A program made the position numbers and the translations under genes. 64,000 nucleotides of DNA from Halichondria panicea (taxonomy: Eukaryota > Porifera > Demospongiae > Suberitida > Halichondriidae): contig NC_087392.1 in the NCBI RefSeq assembly GCF_963675165.1, forward strand, positions 4,299,442 to 4,363,441. Direction: 5' to 3'. Under the pieces are notes generated by a model that saw nothing but the letters and a program-made list of their open reading frames with translations, was not told the origin of the DNA and did not search any database. Every line of letters starts with the position of its first letter. Within the stretch, counting starts at the first letter, position 1. Below, in pieces: positions 26,301 to 37,401 of this stretch.

Positions 26301-29300
26301 TTGAGGTATGAACGGGGGGGGGCATGTCAATTATTTGCAGTCATGAATACCGAGCTCTAAATCCTTATTATTATACAAGTCCAACCGTTAATTTTGTGAG
26401 AAAGTAGTGTTGGCTCAAGGACACAAACAAGATGGGTTGGTGTTATGATTGGCATAGTGAAACTAACAGCTTCTATAGCTTCTAGCCACGTTCTCATGGA
26501 CTTTGATTCGTGGATATGCAAACTAAAGCTTCTTTCTCAAGTTATGGCTAGTTTGACTCGCATGCAGTGAAGGCTGTTGTAGTCTCTTCAGAATATTTCA
26601 TAGCATCGTCTGTTCGCACAAACTTTCTATTCAACTTATGAGTTAGCCTTGCACTAAAGCGCTATAGCTGTTAGTTACAAGAGAGCTACAAAACTACATG
26701 CTTCTATCCTCTGGCTTCTATCCTTGTGAAGATCATTCATCAATTAAGCCATCAGATACTTCTGTTCCCATTAAGCTCCTCATCTATAATGACTGTGTGT
26801 TTCAGTCAACAATAATTACATAAAATAACACAAAGCAAACTAATTACCTCTCTATATACACTCTATACATAATTATTTTGAGCGAAAGCAAAACATGGCG
26901 AGAGGCATTAGCACAGCGCAGCTTGCAATTAAGGTGATTGTGTTAACTATACACTATGACACAGTGTTAACACTGTAGCCTAGAATCATGCGATGTATAC
27001 ATGTCAAGATCCATGCACCAATTCAATGAGAACTTGGTACTCAGTGCTTCCAAACCTGCCTATTATTCTCATGAGCTAACTTTCACCCAAAAAGGTGCCT
27101 ACGTGCTGGCCTATAACTGAGAGTGCTGCAAAGAAGATCGACCATGCACATCAAATATTTTGCACTATACTGAGCAGACTAATTATAGACTTTAAGCCGG
27201 TTGCTCTGAGGATCTGTCTCTATTGATAACTATACTAGTCCTTGTAGGCTACTACCGAATTTTGGACTGGTACTCTCTTGTAGCAATGGACGAGTTTGAG
27301 TATCTAGCCCTAGTGTCCATCAATGGTTTGTGTTTCTGTGTATGCAACCGCTTTTGCCACTCAAGATGGTGGATAGCAACAGTTGCTAACTTTTTTTGCT
27401 TGAAACATAAGCTTTCGCTTGCGCATGCTCTCCAATGCTTAATCACTTAATCATCAATGCTGTACATTTAGGAGAAAAAAACTCTCAGAAAGCATCTGAA
27501 AAAAAGGATCAAGACGTCAGTTACCTTGAAGTGAGTTAATTAAGTACATAATTCTCCAGATATATTTTAGTAGGTATAATTATATGCAATACCATTCTGA
27601 TAAGCATTGGTCTATTACAAGATTTCTGGAATTGAATTGAGTACACCAATCAAGAACCCATAAAAAGTATATTTTGTACGTACTACTGGTTTGCACAAAT
27701 AAAGTACTTCTCTATTCTGTACAAGGAAAACAAAACTCTCACGGAGCAACTGGAAAAGATGGATAAAGACATCAGTTACTTTAGAGTTGAGTTTCTCTGA
27801 TTAGCCCCTCCCCATGCATGCAAAGTAGTTAGAATGTCTTTTGATACTCACCTCAGGGATGTATGGAAGACTCGAAGAATTATGAGAAAAGTATCAAGGA
27901 AATGATTGACACCATGGCAGCTGAAAAGAAGGCCTTAATAGATGAGAATGAGCAGTTAAAGTCTGAAAACTCTGACCTTAAGACGCAACTTGAAACTGAA
28001 CAAGCAACGGTACCATTTTGTATTCATATGAGAATTGCAGATTATCAGATAATTGTGTTTAGAAAGCTAGTAGTTAATAGATCTGAAACAACAGATTTCT
28101 GCATTATACCGGGGTACAAGTGGTTTCACAACACATGTACTGGTATACATGTATGATTGTCCTATAGATTCGTGTTAATTATACACACCATCCCCACCTA
28201 TACCTATACGTACTGTATCATTGAGTCTGATATAGCATCGTAAGTAATTCTGTGTAATTATGCAGCCTGCAGATGTTCAAGCCAACATTGAGAAATCTGA
28301 AACGATTTGCCAAACTCTTAAAGGAGGCTTAGGAGAGTGTCAATCCCTGATTAGTAGGTATGTGTGTATCAAACCCTAACCGTAATCCGGTTCTGTTAAT
28401 TTGTAGTCAACTACCGGACCAGGGTAACATGGCATATATTGATGAAAGTAGTACATGTATTATACAGCAATGTAGTTGTAGCCAACACTGGACATGCAAG
28501 CGTAAAACATCTGCAGGGCTTTTATTTGGTCTAGCTGCGCATCTTAAAGGATTTATATACATGTAGGTTATACAGGCGCCTGAGCAGTTTATATATAAGT
28601 ATTACCACCCTTATAGCCTGCTAATAAGCTTAATGTATGTATAGTGATTTGTCTTCATTGTACGTACTTTTGCATCACAACAACAGGTTCCAAGATGGGT
28701 TGGCTGCATTTCAAACTGATTACAAACTCTTAACAAAGGTTACTGAGGAGCGTGACCGCCTCAAGAGTGAAACCATACACCAGAGAAAAACTATAGCAAC
28801 CAGCCAGGATGTAAGTGTTGCGTACAATCGTGTATATTATTACCTTAAGGTTATACGGTAAACCGTTTGCGTGCTCATTAATTATTCATGAGCTATATCT
28901 AGTGACGTGAGAGCAGCTAGAATGAGGGTGGAAGTCAAGCTGAAACGCAGTAGTCATTTCATGGCTCAAATAGACAAGATAGCTTAGGTACAGTCTACTG
29001 TAGCTTCACTATATATATGCAGGGCGACTCGAAAAAAGGCTACTGAAAGCTCACAAGAGGCTGTTTCCTTGGCTCTGACCACCATTTTAAGTGGTGTTAG
29101 TTTACGAGACTTTTTGGCCTGGAAAGAAAAAACTGCTTCGAGTTTCCCTCTAGAATGGTAAGAAGCATCGTATAAGAGCAAGAACACAGAGCTAGAAGTG
29201 TTTTTGGAAGTTTAAAATGACTACTAGTTGTGTTGTTTCTAGTAAACTTTGATGATCGCTCAGAGCTTCCACTGAAAGATGTTTTGAAGATTGATACTTC

Positions 29301-31797
29301 TTATACAGAATGATATACCAATATATTTATCATATAGCTATATATGTGTTTCAAACTTCTTTCATGGCATTTATAGTTTCACAAAAATCATCAAAAAATC
29401 ATGAATAATTATTTACGCAGGTATTAATACTGCTATTTCTGCGAATGAGAGTAAAATCACAAAAATGTGTACTCGCGGCTAATTGGAAAATGTACTATAA
29501 CTCACATGCGAGAATTACAAACGCTATGCAACTTTAGCAGAATTTAATACCAGCAAGATGTGTTAAAAAAATCTACCTGTGATTTATGTTACCTTAAAGT
29601 ATCGTCAGGCATGTAGCAATGTTAACCTCCACGAAAGTTTCCCGCTATACGGTATATACCATTGGATTCCTTGTTAAAAAAAACATGCTTTAGAGCTCAT
29701 AAGCTGGAGAGTTTGTATACGTTAAAGTTATATTTTCGTATTTAGTCGTTTGAGCAGTTCCGACAACAATCAGAGCGTAATTTCGAAGAAGTGAACAATA
29801 GATGTGAGCAACAAATCAATCAAAGGATACAGCAAGAGGTAAATATAATGTACATAGCTGTATTTTTTGAAGTTAAATAACCGATAATTTGTGTATACAG
29901 TAGACCCTCGCTAATACGAACCCCTTTAGTTTGAAAGTGGAGGGGAGGGCATGTCAGTATAGATAGACTACTGTGCATTCGCACTCTAACTTGCTCTGCT
30001 GAATTTTATTAATTAATAAACGTGCTCTCAGCTAGTACATAATGTACAATGTCCACTGCAAAGAAAACTAAGAGAGCTCACAAACTCACTCTATTGGAGA
30101 GAACTTTTGTATATATTCTAGCTATAACAGCTTCCCTTCTGGCCACATGCAGTAATACAATACGTGGAACCTATGTTAACAACCACCTCCGAATAAAAGC
30201 CAGCTGCTATATAACGGCCAGGCACTCAGGACCCAAATGAACAGTTTGTGTACAAAACAACCTCTCAGCAAAGGCCGCCTCTGTATAAAGGCCAAAACAT
30301 TGTTCCCCAAATGTATCCGTTATAGAGGGGTTCCACTGTACATGTATACACGTCTTCGTTAATGATATTCATAATCACTTACAATGACATCCGTTAATCC
30401 AGAAATTTCATGTACCTTATATTACTAGAATGTTTTGCGGATGAACAACCTTTGCGAATGAGCTAAATGAGCAGAAATGTTGACCCTTTGCGATCTAGCT
30501 ATTGCGTTATGGCAAGGATCGTGTGTATTTAGTAATAATTTAGGTTTTGCGGATTTTATTGTTGCGAATTGATCAATCTTCGCAAATGTTTGATGCTCGC
30601 AAAACACTCTAGTAATACGGTATTCGAATGAAATCTGGTCCCTCTCTAGCAAGAGTCTACTGTACTAATATAGTTAGGTTCACATGTACATGCACAAATC
30701 ATGCGTATTTACAGAGTCAAACAAGTAGAATGCTCAAGCAGCTGAACAAACGTATGAAAGAGACTGCCTTGCTTGTGCCATCCAAAAAGGTAATCCATAA
30801 TTTTATGCGTCAAGTATATATAATACTATAGTATAGTAAGTATAATACTATTGTTGTTATTTCTTTTGTTGTGCAGACCAATGAGTTGGTGAAACGCCAG
30901 TATAGTCAGGATGTTAAGGCTTTCACTGTGAAATCAACGACACCTATCCAGTATTCTGATCGAAACCGAATTGGGAGGGGCAGTTTTGGATGTGTGTATG
31001 CAGTCAACTTGAATGGGACCCCTTGCATTGCTAAGCGTCTACATGACATACTTATGGGGCGGGGAAAACAAGAAAATGTTACACTGGAGGAAAAGCAAGC
31101 ATGTCACGAAAATTTGTGTCGCGAATGCGTTTTAATGAGTCAAGCAGAACATCCCAATGTTGTCAAATTCATTGGAGTACAGTTTGGTAAAGATGAGTTT
31201 GATCTGATGCTGTTTATGGAACAACTTCACATTGACCTTGCAGTGTACCTCAGCAGTACCTCAGACATGCCCCTTCCTTCAAAGGTCTCAATACTTCACG
31301 ATGTCTCCTGTGGGCTACTCTATCTTCACGAGGAGTGTTCTATCATCCACCGTGATCTCACAGCTGCCAATATTCTCCTAACAGCTGACAACCGAGCCAA
31401 GATAGCCGACCTTGGTGTGTCAAGAATTTTTACAAGATCTTTGTTTCAACTCTCGAAAATTCCTGGTACGCTTCCATACATGCCTCCTGAAGCTCTCCAA
31501 GATGGTGCTAAATACGATGAAAGCCTTGACATCTTCTCATTTGGTGTTCTCACTCTTTTTGTTGGGAATCAGATGTCACCTGACCTCTCCTGGGATCATG
31601 TGCCCGATGATATACATGCCAAGGGGGAGCAAGAAATCTTCAAGCGAAAAAAGTGGATTGAGATGATGAAACCAAAAGAACCTGAACTAATATCTCTTGT
31701 CCTGTGGTGCTTGTCTGATGACCCTAAAAGCCGACCCAGCACTTATTGTGTGAATGTTATCCTTCAAGAAATGAAAATGACTTTTAGTAACTGTTAA
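23360..31797 (+). CDS. Coiled-coil protein with C-terminal TKL-like protein kinase domain
   Basis: Protein of about 754 residues from exons 23360-23554, 25754-26305, 27726-27785, 27857-28009, 28266-28357, 28687-28810, 29746-29838, 30715-30789 and 30877-31797. The start region is Ser-rich. A Lys-rich patch (PKKKKAGRKKTKS) is followed by long heptad-rich coiled coils to about residue 450. The last exon codes a complete kinase domain: glycine loop GRGSFG, beta-3 Lys in CIAKRL, catalytic loop HRDLTAANILL, DLG in place of DFG, GTLPYMPPEAL activation segment, and DIFSFGV. All catalytic residues are present, so activity is expected. The loop looks intermediate between tyrosine kinases and TKL kinases. 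I do not recognise an ortholog. A near-copy of exon 3 lies at 27472-27530 and cannot be included without breaking the frame. Confidence 0.87.
23755..23880. repeat. Dispersed repeat family D, partial copy
   Basis: Half-copy in the kinase gene's first intron: AATCAGCAGAAAATTGACCC and TTTGCGATCTAAGCATTGCA. Fuller copies lie at 24757-24950, 30422-30624 and 60151-60357. Confidence 0.75.
23978..24612. mobile_element. Nested foldback element (family J)
   Basis: CAGGCCTTACTTTTTCTT at 23983 pairs with AAGAAAAAGTAAGGCCTG at 24073. A segment at 24051-24108 (GAAAGAAATGGGCGTACAGT and on) recurs inverted and diverged at 24554-24612. The structure is a foldback with an internal secondary palindrome; no convincing ORF. 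Confidence 0.65.
24757..24955. repeat. Dispersed repeat family D copy
   Basis: Carries ATATTTTGCTGGTGAAAAAC, CAGCAGAAAAGTTGACCC, GGCAAGGATCGTGTGTATTT and GCGAATTGATCAACCCTCGC in the usual family order. Intron 1 of the kinase gene. Confidence 0.8.
25108..25258. mobile_element. Family C element, diverged ends
   Basis: CAGCGGGTAATTTTCATGGG at the left and ACCCCACGAAACTTACCCAC...TATACGGT at the right, arms complementary. Same interior as the copy at 34862-35070. Confidence 0.8.
27472..27530 (+). pseudogene. Frame-breaking duplicate of kinase-gene exon 3
   Basis: 59 bases flanked by AG and GTGAGT, closely matching the 60-base functional exon at 27726-27785: both run from GAGAAAAAAACTCTC/GAAAACAAAACTCTC to GTCAGTTACCTT/ATCAGTTACTTT. 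One base is missing within the CTGAAAAAAAGG homopolymer. With the exon included, the downstream frame reaches a stop within the next exon. Confidence 0.8.
30157..30342. repeat. Dispersed repeat family A copy
   Basis: ACGTGGAACC at one end, GGGGTTCCACTGTAC at the other, with TATAACGGCCAGGCACTCAG and GGCCAAAACATTGTTCCCCA. Reverse orientation relative to 14296-14463. In a kinase-gene intron. Confidence 0.85.
30422..30624. mobile_element. Family D element
   Basis: Opens TTACTAGAATGTTTTGCGG and closes CGCAAAACACTCTAGTAATACGGTA-type sequence; arms about 20 bp. Copy at 60151-60357 matches over nearly the full length. Confidence 0.85.
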
Positions 31798-31910
31798 ACT
31801 CTAGACATGAATGAACTTTAACATTACTTGTGTCACTTTAATTGTATATGTATTAGCATTATTTTTCATGAAATGAACAACCTCTAGTGAAAAGTTTTGA
31901 ATGTGATATA

Positions 31911-31931
31911 GATAGATAGATAGATAGATAA
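31911..31931. repeat. (GATA)n microsatellite
   Basis: Five tandem GATA units just 3' of the kinase gene. A shorter run is at about 7968-7980. Confidence 0.85.
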
Positions 31932-32489
31932 ATTTTCATTTGAATAGGAATGCTGCATCCACCATAATGGTAGGTTTTCATGCAGGCCCTATATAAAAGA
32001 AAAGAAAAAATATAAAACATACATTTAGATAATTAATTCATATATGACAGGTGTTCTCCTAGATTGTGATGTGTAGGGTTTTCAGGGAGGTTTTGAACGA
32101 CTTTAAGGTGGGGCATGATTTTGAGGATAGCGGGAGACGGTTGTAGTGCAGAGCATAAAGTATAGCATTCCATGTACATGCATGGCAGCAACCACAATAA
32201 ATTATTATGATGATAGGTCTATATCTTGAGCTGCTGTATATACGTATCAGGAGCACATGCATGCATGAGGAGATGGAGAGCGACTAATTACTAAGCATAA
32301 TTATATAGTAATATCGTCTAACCACATTTCCTTGTTTGTAATATAAGTGCTCTGTATAGTAAGGTATCTAATTAGCCCCAACAAACTACCGTATAGCGGG
32401 TAATTTTCGGGGGACAAAATATTCGTGGTCCACGTGTACAGTAACTGTATAATATACGTACGTATTCCTTCTGTGCGATATCTGTAATT

Positions 32490-32832
32490 AGGCCAGTGTT
32501 CGTCAATGTCTTGTTTCTGGTTTGGAAATCACTTTACCACTAGTGAGGAGGGAGGTTATCATTATTCATTATTGTGACATCACTCCTGTAAAACCCCATT
32601 TCCTGTTAATTAAAATAACCACACTGGATATACAATAAAACCACAAATATGAAAAAGGAAAATCTTACCTAATCTATGCTGCAATCTATGCTATTTATCA
32701 TGTGACACACCCACAAGTAGGTGTGGCTAATGAAAATAATGGAGTGATGTCATAATAATGAGTTTTTTGATGAGGCAGTGAAATTTGAGGAGGGAGGTAA
32801 CCAGAAACAAGACATTGATTAACATTGGCCTT
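32490..32832. mobile_element. Imperfect long-TIR element (family K)
   Basis: AGGCCAGTGTTCGTCAATGT...CTTGTTTCTGG at the left pairs with CCAGAAACAAGACATTGAT...GGCCTTA at the right; GAGGAGGGAGGT and ATTATTGTGACATCACTCC blocks also pair. About 340 bp, no ORF. It occupies part of the 2.7-kb gap between the kinase and beta-propeller genes. Confidence 0.75.
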
Positions 32833-32942
32833 ATGTGCTGAATTATATAATTTGCACTTCACTGCATGATTGATCCTTGAGCAGCTGTAGCAGTCTAAAG
32901 CTCGACAGACAACACACAAATTATAATTATACCTCGCTGTGC

Positions 32943-32962
32943 ATGCACATACTAACCCTAAC
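32943..32962. repeat. Short telomere-like CCCTAA tract
   Basis: Three tandem CTAACC units. Interstitial and too short to indicate a chromosome end; consistent with an organism using TTAGGG telomeres. Confidence 0.6.
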
Positions 32963-33269
32963 CCTAACCCTTATAATTATAAGCAAATGCATATTAAGTA
33001 TAACTTATGTTATAGTAATTAATTTGTCATGTCAAAAGCAGTTAATGACTCCGCCTCGTGTCCTGGGTTCAGTATTATAATGGTTGCTATCAGAGCAATA
33101 GATAATTGTGGCCTCTTAAGTACGAAATCCGAAAGATTATTGCCTTTTTCTTTATAATCCGGCTCCAGTATATATAGCTATGACGTATATAAGACTGCAC
33201 TCTAGGAATGGAGATTTATATGAAGAAAAGGTAGATTAATCGTTTGGATTTTGATGTCAATTTTCTGAG

Positions 33270-33371
33270 AGCCAAAAGTTACAATGTGTACCTTGATGGT
33301 GAGACGACAAACTTGTCAGGATAGAACACCTTCACTGCTCTGCTTATCAGGTCAGCTATTGTAGTCGACTA
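33270..33371 (-). pseudogene. Stray copy of a RAPGEF RA-domain exon
   Basis: About 102 bp, roughly 90 percent identical by eye to 41886-41985, the exon of the PDZ-GEF gene coding [20 protein letters not shown]. Similarity starts inside the flanking intron (GAGCCAAAAGTTACAATGTG) and ends at GTCGACTA, the other splice border. No neighbouring RAPGEF exon is present. The reading frame is still open in the copy. Confidence 0.88.
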
Positions 33372-34071
33372 CAATTACAGTACAACAGTACACTGGCAAC
33401 ACGAGAGTTAAGGTTCGTCCGTTTGGAATCGCTTCCAACTTTTGTACAGAGGGACTCCAAACTAAGTCTTGTTCACCATCACCAAACCATTTTCAACTAC
33501 TGCATGTTATATACAGATGGAACTCTGAACTACATCTTTAATAGTTAGGAGAGGTTTGCACTTAGCGAACCCTTTTCACAACTGTACATATTAGTAAACA
33601 TCGATATGATGTATATAGATTGTTTGCTACAGTCTGTTGTAGAAGTGATATTAGGTTTGCAATGCATTGCGCATGTGCAGTACACAATGTCACGTGCTTA
33701 TTATATAGCAGCTACCGCTTTTCTGTACATGTTCTTGGTATACGTGGTGCAGCGTACATCAAAATTTATACCCTAGCTACAGAAGGCTAATTTTCCATCT
33801 TGTGGTTTCGAAGCATGCAATAAAAGGTCAAAGGTGGGATCTCTTCTCACAAGCTGGTTTGTCTGTGGCGCGATAGCTCAAAAGCATGAAGCTAGTGGTG
33901 GTGTATAAACCCAGGGGCGCGAGGGTGAACTCGATCAGTATACATGTAAAACATATAACCCCATGTGCTGTTTTAATTTATGACCTTTTGACATTGGCTT
34001 ACCCCCTCTGGACTAAACCAGTCTATCCTTAGACTCGCTGGCCAGTCCTACATTTGCAAGGGAATGTAACA

Positions 34072-34165
34072 GATTGGAGTTATGCTCTCGTCCGCGTTCT
34101 TGTTTCTACGCTTTTTGGTGTTCCCCCGGCCAATTTTTCACATTGCAAATGTTTTTGTGGGTCTT
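34072..34165. repeat. Diverged arm of family G foldback element
   Basis: AGATTGGAGTTATGCTCTCGTC, then GCCAATTTTTCACATTGCAAATGTTTTT in short pieces, match the right arm at 9881-9996 with several deletions. No second arm was found nearby. Confidence 0.8.
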
Positions 34166-34476
34166 AATGTTATAGTTCAAACATGCAGATCTTGCATGCA
34201 TGTGTTCTATGGAAGATGGTGGACACTTTTATAAGTTTTATCAGGAGTTCTCTGGTTTTACAATTAGTTATATCTTATCTTAATTGGTACACTCATAACA
34301 CTTAGTAGAAAGTCTGTTATTCATAGATATAGCTTAGATGCATTGTTGCAGGGATGCCTGAAGATATTATACTTCAAAGTAGAGTTTGTAAAAGGATTTC
34401 TGTTTACCACTAAAGTGATAAAACTCCAAAAATAGTCTGGTAATGCTTGTGACAAACACACAAGCAGAAATTGTTC

Positions 34477-36960
34477 TCATAGCTCAATAGGAACTATGCT
34501 AACAGCACTACCTTCAAAACCAATCAAATACATAAACATAGAACCTACTAAAATAGGTGGCTCAAAATATTCAAGTTTTGGGACACTATAGGTCTTGTCT
34601 AGTGATCCATCTCTGGTCATTAGACGGTACACCACTGTGCCGTTTTGATGGATGAAGTAGGTGTGGCCATCAGGGTGGATGGAGGGTGGGGTGACTGATC
34701 CAAGTGAGGAGTTGCCAAATTTTTCCGATTGCCAACGAAGGGAACCACTAGGAGTCAGAGAGAACATCTGGTTGCCGCAACTGTGCGTATGTACATGTAT
34801 GTGCATGGAAACCAGAGTGTAATATTACTTTGGTCAGTCAAACTCCTGACGCTTTTCAGAATACCGTATAGCGGGTAATTTTCGTGGGGTAAAATATTCG
34901 CTATTTTCGTGGGCAGGCTGACCTCCACAAAATTTTATCGTAGGCGTGGCTTATCTGAACGTAGGAATTCCGTGCAGCCACGAGACTAAACGAAATTTTT
35001 ACTCATGAAAACTACCATTTCTCGAGTTGAACGAATTTTTTACCCCACGAAACTTACCCACTATACGGTAGTATTATAGCTTGTAAATCAAATGCACATG
35101 TATTCTTGAATCACCTGAAATACACACATCCTTGTTGATCGACCACTGGTCCACTCAGCCCACCAGCCCCTCTGTCACACCATCCATCATCATTGTATAG
35201 CAGGCCGCCTGTGGTCAGGTTGACCAGGAACAGTGCTCCCTTGCTGCCCTCACTTCCGGAGTTACTGCCATACAGAATGCCAACACTGCAAGAGGGTCTG
35301 GAGTTTGACTCACATGCAAAACAAACAAGTATACATGGACAATACTATACTAGGTATACGCACACGCATGATTAGCCTCGCGCAGAGTTGCATTTAAGTA
35401 CAATTTTAGGAGAAAGAAGGAGAGCTTGCTAGAGAGTATAGAGAATGAGAAATAGCAAATACATATACATTTTTGGTTAGAATCAGTCTCTCAAGAACTC
35501 TACTATCTCGAGTAGTAGTGTCGTTGTTGGCTTTGACTCTTATAATAGCTACAGCCTAAGCTATAGCTCTTCAAGCTAGTACGTAGCTTTTATTCTCTGC
35601 ATAATTATGCCAATAGTAGATCAGTTTGGAGGTAATAAAGATTAACCGAATGTAGCCACACCCAATTCTGCATTCCTGAGCGTGACATACATAATTATAC
35701 ATACATACATACATACATACATACATACATACATACATACATACATACATACAAAGGTTTTCTGAGATACGATGCAGTATTAGTTGCCTCGCGCTAAGGC
35801 GCTCGGCAATTATTGTTAGAGTAGCTTGGTAACATGAATATAATAATTGTGAATATAATTAAATATAATTACTAGAGCACTGCACCTTGAGAATGCAAAC
35901 AGTGCTCCTGCTGTGAACCCCAAATCAGTATACCACTGAAGGTGGGGGAAAGGAAGTGGACCTGTGCATGAGAGAGGAAAATGATTTGAGACAAGACATT
36001 CTGTACAGTCAATCCTGATATAGTATAAAAATTTGAATTTATCACCCGACTGATCATTACTGTATATACACCACCTTGAGCTGCAGTGTCGTAAGCATAA
36101 AGTCGTCCTTTCCCTTCAAAACCATCCCAAGGATCAGTTGATAGCAGCACCACCTCACCATTCAGAGCAGCGTCAGTTTGGTTGAGTGAAAGAAGTTTAG
36201 GAGCTGAGGAAAACTGCTTCGTACTGCTATTCAATGTCTGCTTTTTGGGAATGTCATTAATTGCATCTGTAAGCGGTTGCATTATATTTCCGACTTTCAA
36301 TTGCATGAAGATCCCAACTTGATAAATGTTCTTCTTTTCCCACATAATCTCACCATTGGTAATCTTGACAGCGGCGAAACTGCTTTTATCATATCCGGCC
36401 ACAAAAACACAATCTGTTTCGATGGAGAGTGAAATTGTAGTTGGATGATAGAGCTCATTAAACATTTTAGTCCATACTACTTCACCGTCTGTTGCATTGA
36501 TAGCTACAAACTGGAAGAAGGTATTCTGCTGCACCCAAGTGCTCCCAACTATCACATAATTGTGTGGCTTTGAGTACAGTGTATTTGTGAGGTACGAATT
36601 TCCGTTCGGGGACACACCACATTCCCAAATCATGCTTCCATTTGGTGCTATGGCGATCACATTAGCTCGTAAAGGATAGTACAGTACACCAAACTCGTTA
36701 ACACATGGAGAGGTCTGCGAGACAAAATTTTTAGTAGTATAGTTCCATCCAGGTTTAAACTGGCCATTGTCAACGTACTCCGTGTAGCTGGTGGAGGACT
36801 GATCTCCATACTGCTGTGTCCACCCTCCTACCTCGGATCCAGGACGCCCTAAACTTGGAGACATATCTTGCTTACTTTCTCTTAGTAGCCAGCAAGGTTT
36901 GGCAACCAGGGTTAAGCATGCCAGCAGTGAAATAGCCGTGTGTTTAGCAACAGGCTGCAT
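34477..36960 (-). CDS. Secreted PQQ-like beta-propeller protein
   Basis: Four exons, 36075-36960, 35886-35961, 35115-35285 and 34477-34780, join in phase to 478 residues. The start is ATG 36960; the frame runs a few codons upstream to GTG only. Residues about 7-22 (AISLLACLTLVA) form a signal peptide, so the product is probably exported or lumenal. The body contains repeated blade-like units with the PQQ/quinoprotein pattern: IAIAPNGSMIWE, VAINATDGEVVWTK, AAVKITNGEIMWEK, ALFLVNLTTGGLLY and FSLTPSGSLRW. This predicts an eight-bladed or smaller beta-propeller. Several N-glycosylation sequons are present. No catalytic signature was recognised; a role in extracellular binding is as likely as enzymatic function. 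The long first exon contrasts with the short exons of neighbours. Confidence 0.8.
34862..35070. mobile_element. Family C element, best copy
   Basis: Opens TACCGTATAGCGGGTAATTT and closes with CTTACCCACTATACGGTA; arms about 40 bp with CGTGGGGTAAAATATTCG and its complement. Sits in the last intron of the beta-propeller gene. Confidence 0.88.
35697..35752. repeat. (ATAC)n microsatellite
   Basis: About 14 tandem CATA units in a beta-propeller intron. Confidence 0.93.
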
Positions 36961-37401
36961 TTCAACTTGAAATTGCACTGTCAGCTAGCTAGGGGGTGCA
37001 TGGGGCTCATACTCGAGGGCGGTGTGTGAACGAGATGGTATGCAAGTCAAGATTTAATGCATGGTAACCGAATAAATCCGTCACTATAGAGTGATGAGAT
37101 ACCGTATAGCTGGTAATTTCCGGGGGGGGGGGGGGTAAATTATTCATATGGTTTTCGTGGTTGAACACTGGAGCACGAATATTACCCAAGGGTGACCGGA
37201 TTAACGAGAGTACTGTAAATTCTCAAGCACAAATCACCCGCAATGATGTACAATAACAATTATTGGTCATGATCATTTATTACAGGCACACAAACACATT
37301 AATTTAATATTACACAACAGAGAATACAGCGACACACTATATACACAATATATAGGAGTCAACCCAACAAAAATTAATAAGCTAGCATGGTCACAGGAGG
37401 T

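Noticed and set aside
32943-32962. Chromosome end or telomere insertion
   Set aside because: Only about three repeat units, flanked by ordinary sequence on both sides.
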